Position numbers and translations under genes: made by a program. Below are positions 54,691 through 63,034 of a DNA stretch of 64,000 nt, piece after piece (the stretch's first letter is position 1; each line of letters opens with the position of its first letter). The stretch spans positions 62,001-126,000 of the forward strand of contig PKEX01000009.1 of NCBI GenBank assembly GCA_002919235.1, in the 5' to 3' direction. Source of the DNA: Clostridia bacterium. GTDB taxonomy: Bacteria; Bacillota; Limnochordia; DTU080; RSA5. Under the pieces are notes generated by a model. It did no database searches. It saw only the letters and a program-made list of their open reading frames with translations, and was not told the origin of the DNA.

Positions 54691-55157
54691 TCGCCACCCG
54701 CACGTGCGAGCCGCCGCCCGCGCTCTCCCCCGTCGGGAAGATGACGTCGGCGTTGAGTTCGAACGGGAGCGACGTCCGGCCGAACAGGTCCACCTGGGTG
54801 CCCGCGGTGAGCCGCAGCGTCACCCCCTGCGGCCCGCCCGTCCGCATGGGCGACGCAAACCCGATCCCCGTGCCGAAGAAGCCACCGCTGGTCCTCTGGA
54901 TGGCGTCCAGAGTGAAGAACAGGGCCTCGCTGGGCTCCACCTCCAGCTCGATGGTGAACATGCCGTCGGAGAGCAGCGAACTGAAGACGTTGGTCAGGAA
55001 GGAGAGCGGGTTGCTGGCCGCGGTCTCGAGCTCTTTGGTCACCTGTCCTTGCTGCGCAGCCCGGGGCCGCAGGTCCACGGTGGGCGTGATGCGAAGCCCC
55101 AGACAGTGCGAGCGCAACGAGCCACACGACGGGAAAACCGGCCGGGAAGTACGTCAT
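54659..55157 (-). CDS. Exported beta-rich protein, apparently frameshifted after the signal peptide
   Basis: The frame from ATG 55157, with a good ribosome site (GAGAGGTG), encodes a signal peptide MTYFPAGFPVVWLVALALS, then degenerates into His/Arg/Gly-rich sequence. A second frame, open from TTG 55117 to 54659, gives a natural mature sequence: VDLRPRAA..., FTIELEVEPSEALFFTLDA, GVTLRLTAGTQVDLFG, HVRVAITTGFDLFQQ. A single-base shift near 55095-55110 would join signal and mature part. Either an error, a recent mutation or programmed frameshifting is possible. Family not recognised. Confidence 0.5.
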
Positions 55158-55308
55158 GCATCCAACACCTCTCTGCCCGGCTTGACGAAAAGAGCCCGGG
55201 CTAGTCTCCCGACCCCCGGCGGTCGCATCACTCCCGGATTTCGAAACGGAAGCGCCTTCCCCTCTTGGTGCCCTTTGACCTGCCCTTGCCTACGGGATGT
55301 GCCTCGCA

Positions 55309-56454
55309 CTACTCCATCCCCAGCTGCCGCTTGAGCCACTTCGCGAAGAGCGCCTCCACAAAGGCGTAGCGCCCCCGGTCCATCCGGGCGATGACGCCCT
55401 GCTCCTGGAGGCGGCTGAGAATCTCCGTGACCCGTCCCGAAGGAATCCCCAGCCCGTAGGGGGGTCTTTCAGCCAGCAGGGCCTGAACCACTTCAGGCGC
55501 CTGCTTCACCTTTCGGACATCTTCCCACTCCTTTTCGTAGATAGGGGTGAGGCGGGCGAGGACGTCTTCTTCCAGCGTGGCCAGGACCAGCTCTGCGGAG
55601 ACGGCAGGCTTTTGCCGTGGCAGGCAGCGGAGGTAGACGGCGTTGGCCAGCTGCATCATGCCGAAGGGATGCCCGCCCGTCTCCCGGATCATGATCTCCA
55701 AGGCCACGGTGCTGGTCTTGATGCCCACCGACTCGTACTTGCCCCGCAGGTATTCGAGCCACGCTTCGCCGGGCACCGGGGGCAGCGCTTTAATAGAGGC
55801 GAAGCGGTAAAACGCCTGCCTCCGGTCGCTAAAGAGCGTTTTCAACGTGGATTCCTGGCTTCCCAAGAGCAAGTACGTGCAGCGCTCCTGGGCCTGGAAG
55901 ATCGAGCGGAGCTTCTTGATCAACGGCGTGCCGCCCAGCCGCTCGAGCTCTTGGAACTCGTCCAGCAGCACCACGAAGGGCGCTCCCTGCCGCGCCGCCC
56001 AGCGGTCCGCGTACTCCAGGGCCAGGGCCAATGCCTCGTCGGGCCGGGGCGCCTCCCCGTGCAGGGGGAACTGGATTTCGACGTCGAAATCCCCGATGCT
56101 CTGCGTCAAGACGATATGGCGGATTCGCTCCTGGATGCCCTTGAGCGTGCGGATCACGGCCCGGCTGGGGCCAAAGCGCTGTTCCAGGACGAGCTGCCAA
56201 AGGAGCGACGCGAACTCCTCGACGGAAGCGACGTAAAAGAGGTCGATCCTGCCCCCGTGGCACCCTTGCGCCTTGAGACGCCGCAGGATCTCCAGGGCCA
56301 CGCTGCTCTTTCCGATGCGCCTCGGCCCGGTGACGAGGATGCTCTGCCCGCTGAGAAGCTCCCGCACCGTATCCTCGATGAACTCCTGCCGGTCGACCAC
56401 GTCTTCGGGTCCAGCCAATCGCCCTACCGGGAACAAGGCTCCTGGGCGGCGCAC
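55309..56454 (-). CDS. AAA/STAND-type ATPase with winged-helix tail
   Basis: A 381-residue ATPase of the archaeal-type ATPase_2 / MNS family. Walker A is GPRRIGKSS (43-51), Walker B VVLLDEFQEL, with sensor-like LLGSQES. The C-terminal 70 residues (ILSRLQEQGVIARMDRGRYAFVEALFAKWLK) form a winged helix. Such proteins are common, often near mobile or defence genes, and mostly uncharacterised. GTG 56454 has AGGAGG 7 bases upstream. It is divergent from the DUF1538 operon. Confidence 0.82.
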   Translation of the reverse strand: MRRPGALFPVGRLAGPEDVVDRQEFIEDTVRELLSGQSILVTGPRRIGKSSVALEILRRLKAQGCHGGRIDLFYVASVEEFASLLWQLVLEQRFGPSRAVIRTLKGIQERIRHIVLTQSIGDFDVEIQFPLHGEAPRPDEALALALEYADRWAARQGAPFVVLLDEFQELERLGGTPLIKKLRSIFQAQERCTYLLLGSQESTLKTLFSDRRQAFYRFASIKALPPVPGEAWLEYLRGKYESVGIKTSTVALEIMIRETGGHPFGMMQLANAVYLRCLPRQKPAVSAELVLATLEEDVLARLTPIYEKEWEDVRKVKQAPEVVQALLAERPPYGLGIPSGRVTEILSRLQEQGVIARMDRGRYAFVEALFAKWLKRQLGME

Positions 56455-56499
56455 ACGGACACCTCCTCCGGAGCGGCATCATAGCACAAGTCTTATATC

Positions 56500-56508
56500 A
56501 TTATACCA
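56500..56508 (-). promoter_or_regulatory. Extended -10 promoter of the ATPase gene in an AT-rich island
   Basis: On the minus strand TGGTATAAT (56508-56500) has a consensus -10 with TGN extension. The surrounding 56486-56508 is AT-rich, unlike its neighbours, and may also hold the promoter of the divergent DUF1538 operon. Confidence 0.5.
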
Positions 56509-56651
56509 TGTCGATGATGCCAAACCAGCTGGACCGCAGGCCCGGCGTTCCGGAACCAGAAAGGGTGAGCCCTGTGCTTCACGAATACACTTTAGGTGCG
56601 GCTGAAAGAGCGCCGCGAACATCTAACAAGGAGGGCGGGGGTCGGCGATCG

Positions 56652-57356
56652 ATGTTGTCGCTATGGCGTGAAACGCTGGCAGAGGTTTTCAAGTCTACGG
56701 CACCTATCGTCGCGCTCTTGATCGTCCTGCGACTGACCTTGATCGAATTCGACGTCACCGAGGTCTCCGTGGTCATCTTAGGCAGCCTCATGGCCCTCGC
56801 CGGCTTAGTGCTGTTCTTGTTCGGCGCCCGGGCAGGCATCGTTCCTTTCGGCGAACGATTGGGCGCCCAGCTGCCCGGCTACCGCTCGCTGGTCCTTCTC
56901 ATCGTGTTCGGCGTCATCATCGGGCTTGCGATCACCGTTGCCGAGCCCAACGTCCGGGTGATGGAAGCGCAGGTGAACCAAGCGGCGCCCGGGTTCCTTC
57001 CCCCCGGCTCGCTGGTGTGGGCCATCGTCCTCGGCGTGGCGGTCTTCACGGGACTGGGCATGGTGCGCACGGCCTTTCAGATCCCGCTGATCTGGCTCTT
57101 GGTCCCCAGCTACCTGCTGAGCTTCATCTTGATCTTCCTTGCCCCGCCGGAATTCGTAGGCATTGCATATGACTCGGGAGGCGCGGCTACGGGGCCGCTT
57201 TCGGTACCGTTCATCATCGCATTTAACGTAGGTGTCGTCTCCGTTCTCGGCAGGGCCAAGGGAGTGGAGGACAGCTTCGGCGTGGTGGCCCTGGCCTCAA
57301 TCGGACCGGTCATCGCGGTGCTCCTCCTCGGGGTGCTGCTCGGAGGTATCCGCTGA
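56652..57356 (+). CDS. DUF1538 membrane protein, first subunit
   Basis: A 234-residue polytopic protein with about 7 helices. The family motif VGIAYDSGGAATGP is at 169-182, and an AEP motif within TVAEPN at 98-100. DUF1538 pairs have been described as two-component cation/proton antiporters (UmpAB); that name is from memory. ATG 56652 is about 16 bases after AAGGAGG; the frame stays open to 56508 but without support. It is followed after 2 bases by a second DUF1538 gene. Confidence 0.85.
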   Translation: MLSLWRETLAEVFKSTAPIVALLIVLRLTLIEFDVTEVSVVILGSLMALAGLVLFLFGARAGIVPFGERLGAQLPGYRSLVLLIVFGVIIGLAITVAEPNVRVMEAQVNQAAPGFLPPGSLVWAIVLGVAVFTGLGMVRTAFQIPLIWLLVPSYLLSFILIFLAPPEFVGIAYDSGGAATGPLSVPFIIAFNVGVVSVLGRAKGVEDSFGVVALASIGPVIAVLLLGVLLGGIR

Positions 57357-57358
57357 CG

Positions 57359-58126
57359 ATGGAAATCCTCCAGGCGCTCTTCCGAGACATCGACGAAACG
57401 CTGAAGGTGGTCCTCGCGGCCATCGGCCCCATCTTCGTCCTCCTTTTGATCACCCAGGTGACGATGCTGCGCATGAACCGCAAGGAGCTCCGGGCCAAGC
57501 TGCGCGGTTTCTTTTTCGCCACGGTAGGCCTGCTCCTGTTCCTGCAAGGGGTGGAGGTGGCCTTCATCCCGGTGGGGGAGGCTTTGGGCTACTCAGTCGC
57601 GGTCAAATGGTCGCCGTGGTGGCTGGTGCCCATCGGCTTTGCCCTGGGGTTCCTCGCGACGTTCGCGGAGCCGGCGGTACAGCTCTTGGCGGACGAGGTG
57701 TATAATACGTCGGGAGGCGCCATCCCCCGGGGCCTGGTCCTCTGGACGCTGGCCATCGGGGTGGGCGTCTCCGTCGCGCTGGCGATTACCCGCACTATTT
57801 TGGGAATCCCGCTGTGGCTGCTGCTGGTGCCCGGGCACCTTGTGGGCCTGGCCTTGATCCCCTTCTGCGACAAGGACTTTGTCGGCATCGCGTACGACTC
57901 GGGGGGCGCGGCCACGGGGCCCATGACGGTCTCGTTCATCGTCGCGCTGGCGCTGGGCGTCGCCGCGGCGTTTCCCGACAGGAATCCCGTGATCGACGGC
58001 TTCGGGCTGGTAGCCTTTGTGCTGCTCGCGCCCATACTAAGCGTGCTGGTCGTCGGGGTGCTTTACGCACGAAAGAGGAGGGCCTTGGATGCAGAGTCCG
58101 AGAGAGTTGAACAACCAGGCGTTTGA
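57359..58126 (+). CDS. DUF1538 membrane protein, second subunit
   Basis: A 255-residue membrane protein with about 7 helices. It is homologous to the first subunit: the same VGIAYDSGGAATGP motif (175-188) and AEP motif (103-105), in the same order. Sequence differs enough elsewhere that the two are long-separated subunits, probably forming a pseudo-symmetric heterodimer. It overlaps the PII-like gene by 38 bases. Confidence 0.85.
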   Translation: MEILQALFRDIDETLKVVLAAIGPIFVLLLITQVTMLRMNRKELRAKLRGFFFATVGLLLFLQGVEVAFIPVGEALGYSVAVKWSPWWLVPIGFALGFLATFAEPAVQLLADEVYNTSGGAIPRGLVLWTLAIGVGVSVALAITRTILGIPLWLLLVPGHLVGLALIPFCDKDFVGIAYDSGGAATGPMTVSFIVALALGVAAAFPDRNPVIDGFGLVAFVLLAPILSVLVVGVLYARKRRALDAESERVEQPGV

Positions 58127-58436
58127 CCTCATCGTCACCATTGTGAATCGGGGTGCGGCAGAGGACGTCATCGACGCCGCCCGCGAAGGAGGGGCGGAGG
58201 GAGCCACCGTGGTGCTGGGCAGGGGCAGCGGGATCCACGAGAAGGGGACGTTCCTCGGCATTCCCATCGAGCCCGCCAAGGACCTGGTCCTCATCGTGAC
58301 CCCGGAAGAAAAGACCGACCGGATCTTGGAATCGATCCAGCACAAGGTGGAACTGGACAAGCCGGGACACGGCATCGGTTTTGTCATCCCGCTCAAGAAG
58401 GTCGTGGGCATCGCGCACCTCGGGCGGACGTCGTGA
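58089..58436 (+). CDS. PII-like signalling protein linked to the DUF1538 pair
   Basis: A 115-residue protein of the PII (GlnB-like) superfamily: FDLIVTIVNRGAAEDVIDAAREGGAEGATVVLGRGSG, DLVLIVTPEEKTDRILESIQ, and the C-terminal PGHGIGFVIPLKKVVGIAH. The classical T-loop uridylylation tyrosine and glutamine-type T-loop are not present, so it is a PII-like rather than canonical nitrogen regulator. ATG 58089 follows AGGAGG and lies inside the transporter gene, so the three proteins are made together. It probably gates the DUF1538 transporter in response to a nucleotide. Confidence 0.85.
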   Translation: MQSPRELNNQAFDLIVTIVNRGAAEDVIDAAREGGAEGATVVLGRGSGIHEKGTFLGIPIEPAKDLVLIVTPEEKTDRILESIQHKVELDKPGHGIGFVIPLKKVVGIAHLGRTS

Positions 58437-58447
58437 CGCACCGGGAT

Positions 58448-58490
58448 CGCGGCGCGCCCCCGGCTCCCGGAACGCCGCGTCCGTTTTCTC
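58448..58490 (+). terminator. Terminator of the DUF1538-PII operon
   Basis: CGCGGCG (58448-58454) pairs with CGCCGCG (58473-58479), with an inner CCGG hairpin in the loop, followed by TCCGTTTTCTC. Confidence 0.55.
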
Positions 58491-58689
58491 CCCTGCCGCA
58501 AGAGTGAGTGACCCATCCGCCGCAGGCCCCGGGAAACGCCCCGCGGGTCTTGCGGCGTGATTTGCTTTGGGACGACGACGGGGCTTTCCGCCGAACTCTT
58601 CCCGTCTCCACTCCCGCGGTCCGGGGCGCGTCCCGGCCCGGGCCCCCGACCAGGAGATCCCCTCGCCGGAGTAGAAGCTTTTGGCAGCG

Positions 58690-58704
58690 GTGAAACGTTT
58701 TCAC
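58690..58704 (+). promoter_or_regulatory. LacI-family-like operator before the xylanase gene
   Basis: GTGAAACGTTTTCAC is nearly palindromic around a central CG and is one base short of the perfect GTGAAAACGTTTTCAC form expected for LacI/CcpA-type sites. It lies 31 bases upstream of the GH10 start. The rest of 58491-58734 shows no gene. Confidence 0.45.
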
Positions 58705-58734
58705 TCTTAAGATCAGCTTGTGGGGAGGATGTAG

Positions 58735-60600
58735 ATGCGCCTGAGACGCACGGGGTTGCCGCAGGTGTTGTCGCTTCTCTTGAGCCTTTTGGCTTTGGTC
58801 GTCGCCGGGGCGGCCGCGCCGGCCGCTGCGCAACCGGAGGCGCAGGATCAGGCCGCCGCCGGCTCCGGGCCTTACCGGAACACCCGGGGCATTCCTTCGC
58901 TGAAAGAGATCTACGCCGACAAGTTTCTGATCGGCTTTGCCACGGGCCTCTACTACTCGGAAGTGGAGGACCTGATGGCTCACCTCTACAACGCCCTCAC
59001 GCCTGAAAACGAGATGAAGTGGCAGTCCGTCCAGCCCGCTCCGGGGCGGTTCAATTTCAACGCCGCGGACCAGCTGGCCCGCTTCGCCGAGCAGAACGGC
59101 ATGAAGCTCATCGGCCACACGCTGGTGTGGCACAGCCAGACGCCCCTCTGGGTGTGGCAGCGGCCCGACGGCACTCGCCGCACGCGCGAGGAGCTGCTCC
59201 AGATCATGGAGGAGCACATCCGCAGCGTGGCCGGGCGCTACGCCGGCCGCATTTACCAGTGGGACGTGGTGAACGAGGCGGTCGAGCAGTACGGCGGCGT
59301 CTGGCAGCTGCGCCGTTCGCCGTGGCTGGAGATCATAGGCGAAGACTACATCGAGCACGCGTTCCGCATCGCCCACGAAGTCGATCCCCGGGCGATGCTC
59401 CTCTACAACGACTACAGCAGCACCGATCCGGGAAAGCGCGACCGCATCTACCAGCTTCTCAAGGACCTGCTGGACAAGGGCGTACCGGTCCACGGCGTCG
59501 GCATGCAGGGCCACTGGAACCTTTACTACCCGTCGGCCGAACAGATCCGCCAGGCCATCGAGAAGTACGCCTCCTTGGGCCTGCGGGTGAACATCACCGA
59601 GCTCGACATCAGCGTCTACGAATGGTCGGACCGGAGCAACCGCTACCCCACCGGCCTGCCCGAGAGCATGCTCGAGCGGCAGGCGGAGCGGTACGCCGAG
59701 ATCTTCCGGGTTTTCCTGGAGTACCACCACGTCATCGACCGGGTGTCGTTCTGGGGGACCACCGACCGCCGCAGCTGGCTCAACAACTACCCGCAGCCCA
59801 ACCGGCCCGACCACCCGCTTCTGATCGACAGGTACGGCCAGCTGAAGCCGGCCTTCTGGGCCATCGTCGATCCGTACCGCCCGTGGTACGTCAACAAGGC
59901 AGAGTACCTGGGTGCCGCGGTGTTTGAGACGGCGGACGGAACCGAGGTGGGAACCCTTATCCCCGGCAGGTACCAGCTGGAGGAGCTGGCGGCCAAAGGG
60001 TTCGACCTCGCCCGCGTTGAGCGGCTCGCGATCGAGCGCGGCCACATGGTCACCTTCTATGAAACTGCCGACTTCGACGGCGAATCGTGGGCGTACACGG
60101 GAACGACAGCCATCGACGGGGCCGGCCTGGCGCAAAAGGTCCGCTCGATGGTGATCGAGTACACCGGAGCCGCGAACGTCGCCGCCCAGCGGCCCGTGAC
60201 GGCCAGCGCCGATGAGGCGCGGGCCGTCCGGGCCGTGGACGGCGACCCCAACACCAGCTGGTCTTCGAACCGCGGCGCGCCCTATTGGCTCGCCGTCGAC
60301 CTGGGAGACGAGTACACCCTCACCGGCTGGGCAGTGAGACTGGCCGGGAGCAGCTCGCTGCTGGGCGGTCCCTCCGAAGGCCCTCTCAACGCCGCCGACT
60401 TTGAACTGCAAGTGAGCCGCGACGGGGTGAACTGGACCACCGTCGACCGGGTGGAAGGCAACACGCAGAGTATCGTCGAGCGAGAGATCCAGCCGGCCAC
60501 CGGCCGGCACGTCCGGCTGTACGTGAGCAAACCCACGTCGCTGGAGTTCAACAAGAATCTCGTGGTGTACGAGTTCGAGGTCTACGGGTTTACGCGGTGA
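58735..60600 (+). CDS. Secreted GH10 endo-1,4-beta-xylanase with two accessory domains
   Basis: A 621-residue exported enzyme. Signal peptide 1-32. GH10 catalytic domain about 53-385, with acid/base E181 (WDVVNE) and nucleophile E289 (NITELDIS) and the substrate motif GHTLVWHSQTP. Residues about 390-458 resemble a beta/gamma-crystallin-like module (PGRYQLEELAAKG...VTFYETADFDGESWAY). Residues about 462-620 form an F5/8-type (discoidin, CBM32-like) domain. It hydrolyses xylan outside the cell. ATG 58735 has GGGGAGG upstream. No other xylan genes are adjacent; the LacI-like site suggests sugar control. Confidence 0.93.
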   Translation: MRLRRTGLPQVLSLLLSLLALVVAGAAAPAAAQPEAQDQAAAGSGPYRNTRGIPSLKEIYADKFLIGFATGLYYSEVEDLMAHLYNALTPENEMKWQSVQPAPGRFNFNAADQLARFAEQNGMKLIGHTLVWHSQTPLWVWQRPDGTRRTREELLQIMEEHIRSVAGRYAGRIYQWDVVNEAVEQYGGVWQLRRSPWLEIIGEDYIEHAFRIAHEVDPRAMLLYNDYSSTDPGKRDRIYQLLKDLLDKGVPVHGVGMQGHWNLYYPSAEQIRQAIEKYASLGLRVNITELDISVYEWSDRSNRYPTGLPESMLERQAERYAEIFRVFLEYHHVIDRVSFWGTTDRRSWLNNYPQPNRPDHPLLIDRYGQLKPAFWAIVDPYRPWYVNKAEYLGAAVFETADGTEVGTLIPGRYQLEELAAKGFDLARVERLAIERGHMVTFYETADFDGESWAYTGTTAIDGAGLAQKVRSMVIEYTGAANVAAQRPVTASADEARAVRAVDGDPNTSWSSNRGAPYWLAVDLGDEYTLTGWAVRLAGSSSLLGGPSEGPLNAADFELQVSRDGVNWTTVDRVEGNTQSIVEREIQPATGRHVRLYVSKPTSLEFNKNLVVYEFEVYGFTR

Positions 60601-60672
60601 CCGGCCCGGGCAGACAGGCCTCCATTCTACAAGACCTGTGTGCTGACGGCAAGGGCTGGGAAGCGAACAAAA

Positions 60673-60713
60673 AGCCCGGGACGCCGGCCACCTAAACGCC
60701 GGCGTCCCGGGCT
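60673..60713. terminator. Bidirectional terminator between xylanase and hsp20 genes
   Basis: A perfect 16-base-pair stem AGCCCGGGACGCCGGC / GCCGGCGTCCCGGGCT (60673-60688, 60698-60713) with a 9-base loop. The T-rich tail is on the minus-strand side (forward AACAAAAA), so it mainly serves hsp20. Confidence 0.85.
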
Positions 60714-60737
60714 CGCTCTCGTCCCGGCGACCGGAGG

Positions 60738-61157
60738 CTAGTTGAGCGCGATCCTCCACCGTCTCTCCGCGTCCGCCTTGGGCAGCGTGATCACCAGCTC
60801 ACCCTTGTTGAATTCAGCGGTCACCCGGTCGTGGGCGATCTCGCCGGGGAGCTGGATGCGGCGCTCGAACCGGGTCACGCTGCTGGCCCGCTCCCGGCGC
60901 AGGAACCGCCTGCCTTCGTTCTGCACCCTCTCGCCCTTGATGATGAGGACGTTGTTGCGAAGCTCGATCTCGATGTCCTTCTTGTCAAAGCCCGGAAGCT
61001 CCGCCGTGACGATGTACGCCTCGTCGGTCTCTTCGACGTCCACCGGCGGGGTGAGGGCGAAGGGAGCAAAAGCGAACGCCGGGAACTGGAACGCCCGGTT
61101 GAAGAACTCATCCATCTCCGTCCAGATATCCATGGGCCTGGGAACGAGAAATCTCAT
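60738..61157 (-). CDS. Hsp20-family small heat-shock protein
   Basis: A 139-residue ATP-independent chaperone. The alpha-crystallin domain covers about 38-135: PPVDVEETDEAYIVTAELPGFDKKDIEIEL, NNVLIIKGER, FERRIQLPGEIAHDRVTAEFNKGELVITLPK. The short N-terminus is Phe/Ala-rich (FFNRAFQFPAFAFAPFAL), as used for oligomerisation. ATG 61157 has GGGAGGT 9 bases upstream. No CIRCE (HrcA) element was seen upstream. Confidence 0.92.
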   Translation of the reverse strand: MRFLVPRPMDIWTEMDEFFNRAFQFPAFAFAPFALTPPVDVEETDEAYIVTAELPGFDKKDIEIELRNNVLIIKGERVQNEGRRFLRRERASSVTRFERRIQLPGEIAHDRVTAEFNKGELVITLPKADAERRWRIALN

Positions 61158-61285
61158 GGCTTCGGGACCTCCCTCTCGCGGATCTGACCTTTCCTGACCT
61201 TTCGCCTTCATCTTACCACCATTGGTCAAGATTGGTCAAGACCCGCGAGCGGAGGTTCTGGTCCGGAAATCGAACTGCGTCCCGC

Positions 61286-61684
61286 TTATCCCGCCTGCCC
61301 TCGCGCTTTTTGCATCCACGGCAGAACCGCGGTGTTGTAGATCCAGCAGCCGATGCAGAACTGGACGCTGGCCTGCAGCGCCGCAGCCGCGAAGGTCAGG
61401 GCGGCGAGCACCAGGGCCAGAACGCCCGCGCCCGCGATCCCCGCCAGGGCGGCGCCCAGGAGCATCGCTCCGCCCATGCCGGCCGCAAAGCGCTTGGGAT
61501 GCAGCGTGGTGCGCTGCTCCGTCCCGCTGAGCACCGAGACCCAGCGGTCCAGGAGGTTTGCCTCCGGCCGGATGGCCCCCACCAGCATCATCGCGCCGAA
61601 CACGCCCAGAAGCCACCACAGCCCCGCGAGCGAAAGAACCGCCGTCACCGTCAGGACCGTCAGCGGTTGGATCCTTGCCGCCAT
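61286..61684 (-). CDS. DUF4395 membrane protein
   Basis: A 132-residue protein with four helices and the conserved cysteine pair FCIGCWIY near residue 110. DUF4395 proteins are of unknown function; the C-x-x-C in a membrane setting suggests thiol chemistry or metal binding. The region TLHPKRFAAGMGGAML is also typical. ATG 61684. It is a single gene, in line with hsp20 but 128 bases upstream of it. Confidence 0.75.
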   Translation of the reverse strand: MAARIQPLTVLTVTAVLSLAGLWWLLGVFGAMMLVGAIRPEANLLDRWVSVLSGTEQRTTLHPKRFAAGMGGAMLLGAALAGIAGAGVLALVLAALTFAAAALQASVQFCIGCWIYNTAVLPWMQKARGQAG

Positions 61685-61812
61685 CGCTCCGTCTCCTCCC
61701 CGCGCCGGGTTTCCCGGCGTCCTGTTGTCTCGACCTGTCTCCCTAAATCCTATAGATCCGATCTAAGTTATTATAATTAGCGCGGCGGTCGGCGGCAACC
61801 TCCCGTCCTCCC

Positions 61813-62613
61813 TCACGAGGTGAGCGGCAGCCAGCTTCGATCCGCGCTGCGGAAGGCTTCCAGGAGCAGGCGGTTCGCCCGCTGGTTGATTCGCGCGGCG
61901 GCCCGGTGCGCCGGGCTGTACCTTTCGACCGGCGACACCGGGTATTCACCGCAGATGTCCGCCCCGCGCAGCGTGCGCCGGCTGGCGATGAACCGGATCA
62001 GCTCCGTCACGACGTCCAGCTTCATCGAGCCCTGTTCCCAGTCGGTGACGGCATCCGCGGGGTCGAGGACGTCCTTGTCGACGCTTATATAGACATCCCG
62101 AGTGGTAAGGCGGGACATGACGGCAGGAAGGATGATCTTCGCATTCTCGCCGGTGACCGGTCCAAAGATGGAGACTTTCCGTCTCAGCTCCGGGCCGAAA
62201 GCGGGCGGGATCGCCTTGGCCGCGTCGCTCCGGGCGCCGACAATCACCACCTGTTTGAGCATGGGTAGTTCCGCCAGCGCCTTCAGCACCCACGACCCGC
62301 AGGTGATGAGGCTCTCGTCCGGGCTTTCGATCATGTCGGTGTGGTAGTCGAAAAGCACGAGGGAAAAGGGCGTCTCGATCTCCGCCAGGAGGAGGTAGGT
62401 GACGTAATGGTAGCTCCCGCTCCCGATCAACGTGACGCCCCGCCGCCGGCGCCGGCCGAGCCTCCGCCGGATGACAGCCAGGGTCTCGAGGGAGCAGTAC
62501 CGCTTGGTGCCGGGAAGATCCGAGAGGTCGATCCACTCGACGGCCTGCTCATTGAGGAAAGACTGCCATTGGTAGCTGTGGTCAAAGTCAAGAACGGTAA
62601 CGCCCTCGTACAT
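61813..62613 (-). CDS. Arginase/agmatinase-superfamily (ureohydrolase-like) protein
   Basis: A 266-residue protein. The manganese-site motifs are partly present: GSGSYHYVTYLL (first His region), LVLFDYHTDM (H-x-D) and YISVDKDVLDPADAV (D-x-D). The arrangement fits the divergent ureohydrolase group often labelled arginase family protein; the fully canonical SDAHxDxN is not seen, so the substrate may differ from arginine or agmatine. ATG 62613. It is divergent from the ECF transporter operon across a 420-base gap. Confidence 0.8.
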   Translation of the reverse strand: MYEGVTVLDFDHSYQWQSFLNEQAVEWIDLSDLPGTKRYCSLETLAVIRRRLGRRRRRGVTLIGSGSYHYVTYLLLAEIETPFSLVLFDYHTDMIESPDESLITCGSWVLKALAELPMLKQVVIVGARSDAAKAIPPAFGPELRRKVSIFGPVTGENAKIILPAVMSRLTTRDVYISVDKDVLDPADAVTDWEQGSMKLDVVTELIRFIASRRTLRGADICGEYPVSPVERYSPAHRAAARINQRANRLLLEAFRSADRSWLPLTS

Positions 62614-62784
62614 CTGTACCGCGCTCCCTTCCCTCGCCCCAGATGCCTATGGCCGCTACCGGTGATTTGACTTTGCACCCAATGGCTCGACCGCTGTCAC
62701 ATCGCCGCTTCACGTCTACGGGACCGATACTGCGGCGAAACCATTTCTCTCGTTGAGTCGTCCTGCGCCGAACTTGAGAAACGG

Positions 62785-62810
62785 CTCTTCAATCAATCTC
62801 TTCAATCAAT
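62785..62810 (+). repeat. Tandem 13-base direct repeat abutting a -10 box
   Basis: CTCTTCAATCAAT occurs twice without a gap (62785-62797, 62798-62810). The last T starts TATAGT (62810-62815), a -10-like box. The repeats thus occupy the -35 to -12 zone of a probable promoter for the ECF leader. Confidence 0.7.
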
Positions 62811-62815
62811 ATAGT

Positions 62816-63034
62816 AGGGCGGCGGCTTCCTTCTTGCCAACGGCGGCCTGGCAGCGCCTTTGGTGAGACCCGCCGCGCAGGGGACAAGATGAAGACTCTA
62901 CAAAGGTGAATTCCGTGCCGGTGCGGAAATTCTCACGAATGTAAGCCTCCTGCTGCAGACCGATTGACATTTCCGCCGTCGAGGCGTTCAAATTTTACGA
63001 GGCACCAGCGATCACCCTTCGAGGACGATGCCAG
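62816..63034 (+). other. Possible structured leader of the ECF transporter operon
   Basis: About 210 bases between the probable -10 (62810-62815) and the first ECF gene, without a convincing gene. It has several potential stems, among them GTGAATTCCG (62909 region) with CGGAAATTCTCAC (one bulge) around TGCCGGTG, and GCGG/CCGC pairings upstream. ECF vitamin transporters are commonly under riboswitches (cobalamin, thiamine, riboflavin and others). I could not match this to a known class. Confidence 0.35.

Noticed and set aside
58440-60759. 788-codon minus-strand frame across the xylanase gene
   Set aside because: A shadow frame typical of GC-rich DNA. The plus strand carries an intact GH10 enzyme with signal peptide and catalytic residues.
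62816-63034. Cobalamin riboswitch before the ECF genes
   Set aside because: AAAGGTGAATTCCGTGC and GAATGTAAGCC look superficially like parts of a cobalamin aptamer, but the conserved GCCACTG-type core and the rest of the layout are absent.
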